Positions 31,863 to 37,719 of a DNA stretch of 37,719 nucleotides are shown here, in pieces (the stretch's first letter is position 1; the number at the start of each line of letters is the position of its first letter). This DNA comes from a virus. Where the stretch lies: IMG/VR virus record IMGVR_UViG_3300046170_000545, positions 1 to 37,719 of that record; one strand, given 5' to 3'. The position numbers and the translations under genes were made by a program. Below the pieces are notes generated by a model that worked only from the letters and a program-made list of their open reading frames with translations, did not search any database and was not told where the DNA came from.

Positions 31863-33218
31863 TTAGCTAAGAAACATTCCCACAATTCTTGTATCCAAAC
31901 CCATTTCCGACGCGAGATCCTCGGCTGTAGGTTTTACCAGGGGATCTCCTGGTAACCTGTTCCATTTAAATTCGTTGTAAAGCTGATCATAGCACTCCTT
32001 TATTTGCTCTTTGGTGTGCAAGTAAAGAATCACATCCTTTGTCCAAAACTTAGTTTCATCCTTAACAAAAGTGTAAATGGTGTCACCAACCGCAAAAGCT
32101 GACCCATCTTTCCAATGAGATTCTTTGGCTTTTATTTCATTGTAATCTACCCCATTTTCTCCAGCTGGTTTCAATCCCCTGAATTTTCTTTTGACCGCCT
32201 TGGCTTGGGCTGCCTTGGTACCAACTTTACCGGTCTTGGATACTAATCGAGCAAGGTCAATAATTTCGGATTTAGCCTTCCATCTAAGAGTGTCCAATTT
32301 ATTGTTCAGCCAAACTTCTCCACGAAATTTGCCTGTCACTTTTCTTAGCTCTTCAATGCCTATATCGCTAATCTTTAATTCACGCTGCCCCTTATCCCAT
32401 GCCTCAGGCGGGATCTTTGGGAAGAGAGCCAAAGCTCTGTCCATGTTTTTCAATTCTTCAACTTCTCTCCTGATCCAGGGAAATTGTTTATAAAGCAAAT
32501 CTTCAGCAAAGCCTTGATAATTTTGATAAAGTTTTGTTACTCGCGTGAAAAGTTCTTTTAACTTTTCAACATCTAGATCCCTTTTCCCCTGGTATTTTAA
32601 TCTTGGCGTAATGTATTGCCCCTCTCCTTCTTCAAACTTAATCAGGTCTTGTCCTGGAACATTGACCCACTCTTCAAATTTTGTGTGTATCCATTCTGCA
32701 TACTTCCAATCTTCAGAGTTCAAGCGTCTACAAAGTACCATGTATTCATTGAGCTTAGGTTGAAAGGCTCTAATTTTTTTATCATAATCCAACAGGCGCT
32801 TCCAATAATCTAAGCTCCTACTCATTGATACAGATAAATTATTCTTCCTTTGATCTATTGAAGTATAAAGACCAATCATCCTGTCTCTTAATACCATTTT
32901 TGCAGTTTCATCATCGGCTGGAAGTGGTTCAGAAAAAATTTCTTTAATTTCAACTTCAGGAATACCAACCGCAAGAGCGTCTGCTAAAATTTCATTTAAC
33001 CGTACGGTCATGCCCTCATAGTGAATTTCAGACAGCCATTTATGTCGGCTAATTAAATCTTCAGTAGTCTGAGGTCTGGGATCTTTATCAGGGGGAAGGG
33101 CATTATCAGGAATGTATCTTAATTCCGTAAGATCTTTATCGTTGTCCACAGGTTCAAATAATATTTGTACGCAATCCAAGTCAACTGAATATACCGTACA
33201 AACCGATAATAACGGCAA
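31863..33218 (-). CDS. Orphan protein, possible regulatory or cargo gene (up to 451 aa)
   Basis: Soluble, helical and charged, Trp-rich in the middle (WKRLLDYDKK, EWIHTKFEEWVNVPGQ). The last ~22 residues (TAEDLASEMGLDTRIVGMFL) could form an HTH. No family is recognised. The start is unclear: a TTG at 33218 gives the full length, a GTG at residue 24 or an ATG at residue 70 are alternatives, and none has a good ribosome site. It is divergent from the early operon, where temperate phages usually place the lysogeny regulator, so a regulatory role deserves testing. Confidence 0.5.
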   Translation of the reverse strand: MPLLSVCTVYSVDLDCVQILFEPVDNDKDLTELRYIPDNALPPDKDPRPQTTEDLISRHKWLSEIHYEGMTVRLNEILADALAVGIPEVEIKEIFSEPLPADDETAKMVLRDRMIGLYTSIDQRKNNLSVSMSRSLDYWKRLLDYDKKIRAFQPKLNEYMVLCRRLNSEDWKYAEWIHTKFEEWVNVPGQDLIKFEEGEGQYITPRLKYQGKRDLDVEKLKELFTRVTKLYQNYQGFAEDLLYKQFPWIRREVEELKNMDRALALFPKIPPEAWDKGQRELKISDIGIEELRKVTGKFRGEVWLNNKLDTLRWKAKSEIIDLARLVSKTGKVGTKAAQAKAVKRKFRGLKPAGENGVDYNEIKAKESHWKDGSAFAVGDTIYTFVKDETKFWTKDVILYLHTKEQIKECYDQLYNEFKWNRLPGDPLVKPTAEDLASEMGLDTRIVGMFLS

Positions 33219-33444
33219 GTAATGGCAAAATACGGGGCAAAATGAGTAGAAAAAAGGCGAAAAGAGTGCAAATAATAAATGTCATGACAAAAATGTACGG
33301 CACATAAAAAAAGTTGGTCATAAACCTAAATATAAGGGTATTAAATTAATCAAACCACTAGATGTAGTGCCCATGAGAAGAAAAAAACACCCAAATAACA
33401 TTTTTTACTTCTTTTTTTGTACGGCATCCTTCATGTTCAAATTT
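33219..33444. promoter_or_regulatory. Divergent early/lysogeny control region
   Basis: An AT-rich gap between the orphan minus gene and the early operon. GGCAA recurs at 33214, 33224 and 33236 (steps of 10 and 12 bp), in similar contexts (AACGGCAAG, AATGGCAAAA, CGGGGCAAAA), as a cluster of protein sites would. GTACGGCA occurs near 33295 and 33420. A TTGGTC box near 33314 is followed by AT-rich -10-like sequence, but spacing is poor. Confidence 0.4.
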
Positions 33445-33654
33445 ATGACAGAGAATAAATACCTCCCGAAAACTCCCGAACCACCGAAAAAATTTGTCCG
33501 AAATCGTTATATTCAAGAAAAACTTGGAGTCTCCGCAAAGACCGTAAGACGATGGGCAAAGCAATTCGAATGGGAGACCCTTAATATAAATAGCCGTGTT
33601 GTTCGGTTCCTACAGAGTGATGTAGAAAAATCGGTGGGGGTCTCCTTAGATTGA
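33445..33654 (+). CDS. HTH protein, excisionase/early-regulator type (69 aa)
   Basis: Residues ~20-65 read FVRNRYIQEKLGVSAKTV, RRWAKQFEWE, then a wing (NINSRVVRFLQSDVEKSV), the winged HTH plan of MerR/Xis-like small proteins. The ATG at 33445 removes an implausible Phe-rich leader that would come with starts at 33367 or 33373. As first gene of the early operon it may control the operon or direct excision. Its TGA overlaps the next TTG start. Confidence 0.55.
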   Translation: MTENKYLPKTPEPPKKFVRNRYIQEKLGVSAKTVRRWAKQFEWETLNINSRVVRFLQSDVEKSVGVSLD

Positions 33655-34121
33655 ACAAATTAGTGTCAGTCGATCCTGGAAAGTCAGGTGCATACGGAAT
33701 TGTTTACGATGACAACATCCAGGGCATCGAGATGCACAATCTTAATGAGATCGGTGAATTTATCGATCACATGAAGGAACTGAAGGAACAAACTGAGTTC
33801 GACCACTCGCTTTCTGCGGTGGTCGAACATCCTCCCGCATTTACCGGGAATATTTCGGTGCCGTCATCGCGAGGGTTTAAACTAGGCGAATCCTTTGGAG
33901 AGGTGTGTGGTGTGCTTCGAGCATTAGGATTCCCTCTTGTTTTAGTTAGACCCCGCGTATGGCAGCGCTCCTTGTCTGGGTTAAAAGGTCTGTCAGGTCA
34001 TCCTCGAAAGCGGGTCCTGGCAGACCACGCCAGACGATTGATACCAGGTGCAAAAATTACCGTCAGAAATGCGGATGCCGGGCTTATCGCTCACTACCAC
34101 ATAACGAACAAACAGAAATGA
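33651..34121 (+). CDS. RuvC-like Holliday junction resolvase (156 aa)
   Basis: RNase H-fold nuclease signatures: LVSVDPGKSGAYGIV with D8, VVEHPPAF with E59, then VRPRVWQRSL and a late NADAGLIAHY with D142. This fits phage RuvC-type resolvases that cut branched DNA before packaging. TTG start overlapping the previous stop; its own TGA overlaps the next ATG. A perfect 10-bp hairpin (33797-33828) lies inside the gene. Confidence 0.75.
   Translation: MNKLVSVDPGKSGAYGIVYDDNIQGIEMHNLNEIGEFIDHMKELKEQTEFDHSLSAVVEHPPAFTGNISVPSSRGFKLGESFGEVCGVLRALGFPLVLVRPRVWQRSLSGLKGLSGHPRKRVLADHARRLIPGAKITVRNADAGLIAHYHITNKQK
33797..33828. repeat. Perfect 10-bp hairpin inside resolvase gene
   Basis: GTTCGACCAC, 12-nt loop, GTGGTCGAAC. 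No T-run. Confidence 0.85.
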
Positions 34122-34843
34122 TTTCTACTACTGAAAATTCCTCAACCCAAAGAGATTTAATCTGGAGCTTCGACCCAACAGATCCGGATGGAGTCGTAGG
34201 TGAAGACGCAATCAGACTGGAAGAAATGTACGAGGATTTAATCGAATCTGAACTTAATGAAGAGTCAGAGAATCAATTTTTATTAACCCGAAACATAATA
34301 CTAAGCAAAGCAACTATGATTATTACAGCTACACAAAACGCCAGCTCGATGACGGGCTTCCCAACAGATAATGGTGCCGGGATTTGCCCGGAAGGTAACA
34401 TGATCATGACGAATGTCGCGATCAAGGAAACCGCAGAGGTCGAAAGACCAAAATACTCCAACCCTAATGAGATGGAAAAAGTGAACATGATCCGATTCCT
34501 TTTTGGCTTCAAAAAAGACGGAAAGGAATACTTCGCTCAAACCAGAGAAATGAGACAGAGCGGTTCTCCCAAATCAGCTCTAATGAAATTCCTCACTAGC
34601 TGGTTAGGCAAAACACCTCCGACTGACGGCTCTTTCGATACGGAAGATTTAGTCAATAGAGGCGCTCAGGTGACCATCTCCCATCAGGTCTCCCCTCGAG
34701 GAACCAAGTATGCTGCTATCACAGGCATATCTCCGGTTCTTGATAGTAACAAAGACCAAATCATTGATGGCGGTGAGTTCACCATTCCTGGTGATGACCC
34801 TGAGTATAAAAAACCAACCGGAGACGATTCAGTACCATACTGA
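34118..34843 (+). CDS. OB-fold-like early protein, possible ssDNA-binding (241 aa)
   Basis: Start at 34118 (ATGA overlap with the resolvase stop); the longer frame from 33959 lies in resolvase sequence. The centre has KVNMIRFLFGFKKDGKEYF, SPKSALMKFLTSWLGKTPP and LVNRGAQVTISHQVSPRGTK, then AAITGISPVL. These form a beta-barrel-like run that recalls phage single-strand-binding or recombination accessory proteins, and it sits between a resolvase and an exonuclease. The family is remembered only by pattern, so the binding role is an inference. Confidence 0.55.
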   Translation: MISTTENSSTQRDLIWSFDPTDPDGVVGEDAIRLEEMYEDLIESELNEESENQFLLTRNIILSKATMIITATQNASSMTGFPTDNGAGICPEGNMIMTNVAIKETAEVERPKYSNPNEMEKVNMIRFLFGFKKDGKEYFAQTREMRQSGSPKSALMKFLTSWLGKTPPTDGSFDTEDLVNRGAQVTISHQVSPRGTKYAAITGISPVLDSNKDQIIDGGEFTIPGDDPEYKKPTGDDSVPY

Positions 34844-34853
34844 TGTATAGGTC

Positions 34854-35618
34854 GTGTCAGATCATTGGTACAATGACGAGGGCGTCCCTCAGCACTTTCG
34901 TGCTGATGGGCGTCCGACGACCTTACGGGAAGCCCGTAAGGAAAATTTGTATCCTAGTGCAACAACCATTAACGGCATCCTTGATAAACCCCAGCTCACC
35001 AAGTGGATTAAAGAGCAAGTGGGTAAGGCTGCTTTCCATAACCCTCCCATTGAGGGCGAGGAACCTGAAGGTTACTGCAAAAGGATTAATAATCTCGCCT
35101 ATAGAGAAACTTCGCAAGCTGCTGATTACGGGACTCGTTTTCACGCTGCTGCTGAAAATTATTTTAATGGCGAGAAACTTGATGAAGAGTTCCGGTTACA
35201 ATTGGAACCCATCATCGAGTGGAAGGAATCGAAGGGCATTTCCTTCGACAAGCGCGAGTATTCATTCGCGTCTGAGAAACATGGTTTTGGCGGGTGCATC
35301 GACATCGTCGCTTCAAACCAATCTGGAACAAAAATGATTGTGGATTACAAAACCAGAAAATCTCATCCGAACTACAAAATGACTCCATACGGACAGGAAA
35401 TTTGTCAGATCGGAGCGTATTCTTGCGGATATTATGGAGAAGAGGCGGTTCTCAATAATGAGGTTTTCGGTGTCAACATCTTCGTCAGCTCCACGGAGCC
35501 TGGAAGGGTTGAAATCTACGGTTACAAACCAGAGGAAGTCAAAAAAGGTTGGCAGCTCTTCAAGGCGATTTCCGAGGTTTGGTTTAAAATAAAAAAATAT
35601 GACCCGAGATCGAAGTAA
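34854..35618 (+). CDS. PD-(D/E)XK exonuclease (254 aa)
   Basis: The full motif set of RecB/Cas4/lambda-exonuclease-type enzymes is visible: GTRFHAAAENYF (H97, E101), FGGCIDIVA (D150), MIVDYKTRK (D164, K166) and a following QICQIGAY-type Gln-Tyr motif (QEICQIGAYS). It resects DNA ends for single-strand-annealing recombination or replication. It begins with GTG and ends overlapping the next gene (TAATG). Two perfect hairpins (34889-34906 and 34921-34941) lie near its 5' end. Confidence 0.8.
   Translation: MSDHWYNDEGVPQHFRADGRPTTLREARKENLYPSATTINGILDKPQLTKWIKEQVGKAAFHNPPIEGEEPEGYCKRINNLAYRETSQAADYGTRFHAAAENYFNGEKLDEEFRLQLEPIIEWKESKGISFDKREYSFASEKHGFGGCIDIVASNQSGTKMIVDYKTRKSHPNYKMTPYGQEICQIGAYSCGYYGEEAVLNNEVFGVNIFVSSTEPGRVEIYGYKPEEVKKGWQLFKAISEVWFKIKKYDPRSK
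34921..34941. repeat. Perfect 9-bp hairpin near exonuclease start
   Basis: CCTTACGGG, AAG, CCCGTAAGG. It lies 15 bp after a 7-bp hairpin (TCAGCAC, TTTC, GTGCTGA) at 34889-34906. Both sit within the first 30 codons. Confidence 0.85.
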
Positions 35619-35869
35619 TGGAAGAATATCCCGATCTCGGTCGGGAAGCAATCGCAGTTGAGGAATCCGGTGGATGGAAAATAAAACTCAAAACGGTTGT
35701 TCTTGGCATTGTGCCGATTGGGCCCAGGTTAGCCAGGGGCACGGGATTGCCAGATATTCCGAAGGAAGCTGGTTCCCGCCTCGAGGCTATGCAATTGGCA
35801 CAGCGTTGGAACGCCTGGCTGCAAAGCTTTCCAAACCAAAAGGTGCGCAAAAAAAGAAAACGACGATAA
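35618..35869 (+). CDS. Small early protein (83 aa)
   Basis: MEEYPDLGREAIAVEESGGWK, a Gly/Pro-rich middle, then RLEAMQLAQRWNAWLQSFPNQ and a very basic end (KVRKKRKRR). It is coupled to the exonuclease by TAATG. Function unknown; the basic tail suggests nucleic-acid contact. Confidence 0.55.
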   Translation: MEEYPDLGREAIAVEESGGWKIKLKTVVLGIVPIGPRLARGTGLPDIPKEAGSRLEAMQLAQRWNAWLQSFPNQKVRKKRKRR

Positions 35870-36230
35870 CGCACCGTGCGCCTACAGCCCCTCCTACCAA
35901 GCCCCACCCTGACCGAAAGAAAAAGATCTCTCGGTTAGGGTGTAGGAGTGGTTACGGTTTTGGAGTGGTGTGTCGCATAACGCTATCACTTTTTAAGGTG
36001 GGCACCGTTTTGGAGTGTGCCCAATGCCATGATCACTCCATTGACCATACAGACACCACAATTTTATTAGCACGGGCAGCATTTACATACTGCCCAGCAC
36101 TATAGCACCACACCCACATGACTTTAACTGACATAATTTTTAAGGGAAAAAAGAAGCGGAATTTAATGCTCAATAACTTTAATGCCCCAGATTTGATACC
36201 TAAGTTTAATTACAAACAAATATAAATCAT
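35870..36230. other. Structured intergenic region (361 bp)
   Basis: No gene. A long inverted repeat at 35891-35948 pairs CACCCTGACCGA with TCGGTTAGGGTG, extended by CTCCTAC/GTAGGAG. Direct repeats GTTTTGGAGTG occur at 35957 and 36007, 50 bp apart, with the complement CACTCCA at 36034. Hairpins GGGCAC/GTGCCC (36000-36022) and GGGCAG/CTGCCC (36074-36095) follow. The last ~110 bp are AT-rich. No T-run follows the stems. This is compatible with a replication origin, a structured RNA or a recombination site. Confidence 0.6.
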
Positions 36231-36941
36231 ATGAACACAGATACTAAAATCGCCCGCAAAGGGAATCATGTTAACGCCACAAGAGTGGGATCAATGATAG
36301 AAAAAGGCTATCGTTATAAATTAGTGAAACTTAAACCCGTGAGTGGCTGGCTGGAAGGAAAGGTTTATAGGTTTGGTTGTGAATCGATGCCCACTTCAGA
36401 GGAGATTTACACCCAACTGAACCTTCTACCTAAACCTGAAAATTTACCTAGAAGCAAATCAGGGAAAAAAGTGCGCCGCCACCAAAACGCTAGAGTTTTG
36501 ATCGATGTTCTAAATGAAATTCACAGGTGTTACGAGTTAGGTGACTTACTACCTCATTCATGGCGAGAAGTCGCTAATTACCTAAAAAAGTGCAGTTATG
36601 ACCTAGATGCTCTTCCAGGCTTGTTTGATGATGCGAGTAAGAGCTGGACAGAATCAGAGGGTCTAGATCCAGCTACAATTACTGATAGCAAGGAAACACA
36701 TTCCCTTCAATTAATGGAAATGATTGACCAGGATAATTGGAAAAAGTTTCTCGATTATTTTGGGGAAGACCTGGGTAACATCAAGAACCAGACCATAGAA
36801 GCACTTGAGGACTGCAATATGCATTGCCAAATTCTCAAAATAGAAAACCCGGAGTTGGCTAGTAAGTTAGCTCTTGGATACCACAAAAAATTTAGGCAAT
36901 TCATCGCAGAAGTCTGTGCAAAACTAACCATCAATGAATAG
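36231..36941 (+). CDS. Early protein of unknown function (236 aa)
   Basis: Basic N-terminus (MNTDTKIARKGNHVNATRVG), then KVRRHQNARVLIDVLNEIHRC and a helical acidic second half (LQLMEMIDQDNWKKFLDYFG...). No motif recognised. No Shine-Dalgarno, but AT-rich sequence precedes the ATG. First gene after the structured region, so a replication or lysogeny function is possible but not shown. Confidence 0.55.
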   Translation: MNTDTKIARKGNHVNATRVGSMIEKGYRYKLVKLKPVSGWLEGKVYRFGCESMPTSEEIYTQLNLLPKPENLPRSKSGKKVRRHQNARVLIDVLNEIHRCYELGDLLPHSWREVANYLKKCSYDLDALPGLFDDASKSWTESEGLDPATITDSKETHSLQLMEMIDQDNWKKFLDYFGEDLGNIKNQTIEALEDCNMHCQILKIENPELASKLALGYHKKFRQFIAEVCAKLTINE

Positions 36942-37212
36942 CCCAAAAGAAGTCTGTGGGTATCACCTTAACTCTTCCTTGGCTGCGTTAGACGCAGCCC
37001 TGGAAGAGATGGAGGATGCCATCACAATATTGAAAGTAAATAACGCTGGTCTGGTGGGCAACTTTACCACCAAAGCAACATTGAAAATACACCTCATCAA
37101 TTCCCTGCTAGACCTATTAGAAACTGACCCAACATACATATACGAAGCAACAAGCCATCAAGATGAAACAAGCAAAAAAGCAAAACACCCCTTCGACCCA
37201 TCACGAAATTGA
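36934..37212 (+). CDS. Small early protein (92 aa)
   Basis: Leu/Ala-rich helix (SLAALDAALEEMEDAITILK), a second helix (LKIHLINSLLDLLETD) and a polar end. It overlaps the previous gene by 8 bp. The helix region contains a strong hairpin at 36972-37008 (CTCTTCC, 2x2 internal loop, GGCTGCGT, TAG loop, and the complements). Unknown function. Confidence 0.5.
   Translation: MNSPKEVCGYHLNSSLAALDAALEEMEDAITILKVNNAGLVGNFTTKATLKIHLINSLLDLLETDPTYIYEATSHQDETSKKAKHPFDPSRN
36972..37008. repeat. 15-bp hairpin with one internal loop
   Basis: CTCTTCC-TT-GGCTGCGT, TAG, ACGCAGCC-CT-GGAAGAG: seven plus eight perfect pairs around a 2x2 loop, inside the 92-residue gene. Confidence 0.8.
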
Positions 37213-37507
37213 TGATTTTGAAAATCTATCACCCGGACAAAAGGCATATTGGAACTCCTTATCCAAACAAGTCATTGAAGGTGAAAAATATTTTTGGAAT
37301 CAAAACGAACTAGCAACCAAAGAAGGTTACTCCGAACCCGGTTGTCCTCCCAACACTACAAGAACCAATGTCCCAAGAAAACTCACCTTCGATCCCTCCC
37401 AAAAATTCACCAACAAGCGCCGTCCAGGCAATCGACCTAGCGTCGGCAAAAGAAGCCGTAAAAGTAACTCGCCCAGATCTGGGAGTGACTTTGGAGATCA
37501 GGCTTGA
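37163..37507 (+). CDS. Small early protein (114 aa, C-terminus doubtful)
   Basis: Residues ~14-60 (HEIDDFENLSPGQKAYWNSL, then KYFWNQNELATKEGYSEPG) look like a genuine protein. The last ~45 are Arg/Ser/Pro-rich, as expected of an out-of-frame reading, and overlap the next gene by 140 bp. Either the tail is real and the genes overlap, or a frameshift near 37360 fuses the two. Function unknown. Confidence 0.45.
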   Translation: MKQAKKQNTPSTHHEIDDFENLSPGQKAYWNSLSKQVIEGEKYFWNQNELATKEGYSEPGCPPNTTRTNVPRKLTFDPSQKFTNKRRPGNRPSVGKRSRKSNSPRSGSDFGDQA

Positions 37508-37592
37508 TGCTACCGGAGAAGAACCACGATGGCACCTTACCGGAACATTTACAAAGCTCGAAACAGCAATCCGATTTATTCAAACCAGCTAA
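37368..37592 (+). CDS. Small early protein (74 aa)
   Basis: MSQENSPSIPPKNSP, then SAKEAVKVTRPDLGVTLEI and EEPRWHLTGTFTKLETAIRF. The second half looks like a compact alpha/beta domain. The stop overlaps a following ATG (TAATG). Overlap with the 114-residue frame is unusually long. Function unknown. Confidence 0.5.
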   Translation: MSQENSPSIPPKNSPTSAVQAIDLASAKEAVKVTRPDLGVTLEIRLDATGEEPRWHLTGTFTKLETAIRFIQTS

Positions 37593-37719
37593 TGAGCAAT
37601 ACGATTTTTACCTCACCCTGGCACACCTCTGGGATACAGAGGATCTCCGATGCCCGGAACACCAGACAATTTATGAAAACAAGTATAAGCAACCCGACGA
37701 AAAGCGAGCCGTTCAATAA
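37592..37719 (+). CDS. Small protein running off the right edge (partial)
   Basis: The ATG at 37592 overlaps the preceding TAA (TAATG). The frame reads MSNTIFTSPWHTSG, QRISDARNTRQFM, and so on, and is open to the end. If the ends are joined it gains one Lys and stops at a TGA overlapping the integrase ATG, for 43 residues. A competing frame (37504-37719, ending PDEKRAVQ at a TAA on the last base) is also open. I favour this one because of the coupled start. SPWHTSG-x-x-x-I-x-DA resembles openings of small phage proteins, but no function follows. Confidence 0.45.
   Translation, partial: MSNTIFTSPWHTSGIQRISDARNTRQFMKTSISNPTKSEPFN

Noticed and set aside
1-37719. CRISPR array, toxin-antitoxin pair or restriction system
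   Set aside because: No regularly spaced repeats and no recognisable toxin, antitoxin, methylase or restriction motifs; the only methyltransferase is of a glycan/small-molecule type next to glycosyltransferases.

Overview
The window reads as an essentially complete genome of a temperate, short-tailed (podovirus-like) dsDNA phage or prophage. The host is probably a marine Verrucomicrobiota bacterium of the Opitutales/Puniceicoccales type. This host guess is inference. It rests on the integrase style (box II NGARH, C-terminal NTPKVFHQNY), on an exported FGE-fold protein with a W/Y-rich N-terminal segment of a kind I associate with that phylum, on moderate GC, and on rare Shine-Dalgarno sites. 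I see no rRNA, tRNA, CRISPR array or insertion sequence.

Layout. (1) 1-1424, + strand: a tyrosine integrase broken by a one-base frameshift, closed by a strong terminator at 1464-1508. (2) 1513-2502, +: an exported FGE-fold cargo protein carrying C8 and G11 tracts. (3) 2525-29026, -: one long, tightly coupled late operon. In transcription order it holds the large terminase, four small genes (one sigma-region-4-like), portal, four small conserved genes, scaffold, major capsid protein (SU10-type), head-completion proteins, a glycan-modification cassette (glycosyltransferase, sulfotransferase, methyltransferase-glycosyltransferase fusion), tail fibre, Gly-zipper lipoprotein, small membrane proteins including a holin candidate, a large tail protein, a second fibre, and ejection/internal virion proteins ending in a 2136-residue polyvalent protein with an HExxH site. 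(4) 21609-23382, +: a four-gene insert inside the late operon encoding two lipoproteins and two zinc-ribbon membrane proteins. (5) 29371-33218: small membrane proteins on both strands, an HTH protein (small-terminase candidate), a structured non-coding block and an orphan 451-residue protein. (6) 33445-37719, +: an early operon with a HTH protein, a RuvC-like resolvase, an OB-fold-like protein, a PD-(D/E)XK exonuclease, a 360-bp structured intergenic region and several small unknowns.

The two ends probably join. The last reading frame (from 37592) would stop four bases into the joined sequence, on a TGA overlapping the integrase ATG. This ATGA overlap is the same coupling used throughout the window. 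The early operon would then run from about 33.4 kb through the junction into the integrase and stop at the 1464-1508 terminator. Early and late transcription would diverge from the 29-33 kb region and converge near 2.5 kb.

The features most deserving attention are the sulfotransferase/glycosyltransferase/methyltransferase cassette inside the virion operon, the repeat-associated insert of lipoprotein and zinc-ribbon genes, two inverted-repeat-rich non-coding blocks, an apparent excess of perfect short hairpins inside genes, and several single-base frameshifts at short homopolymers (real decay or consensus error). I could not recognise a CI-type repressor, an endolysin or a DNA polymerase.
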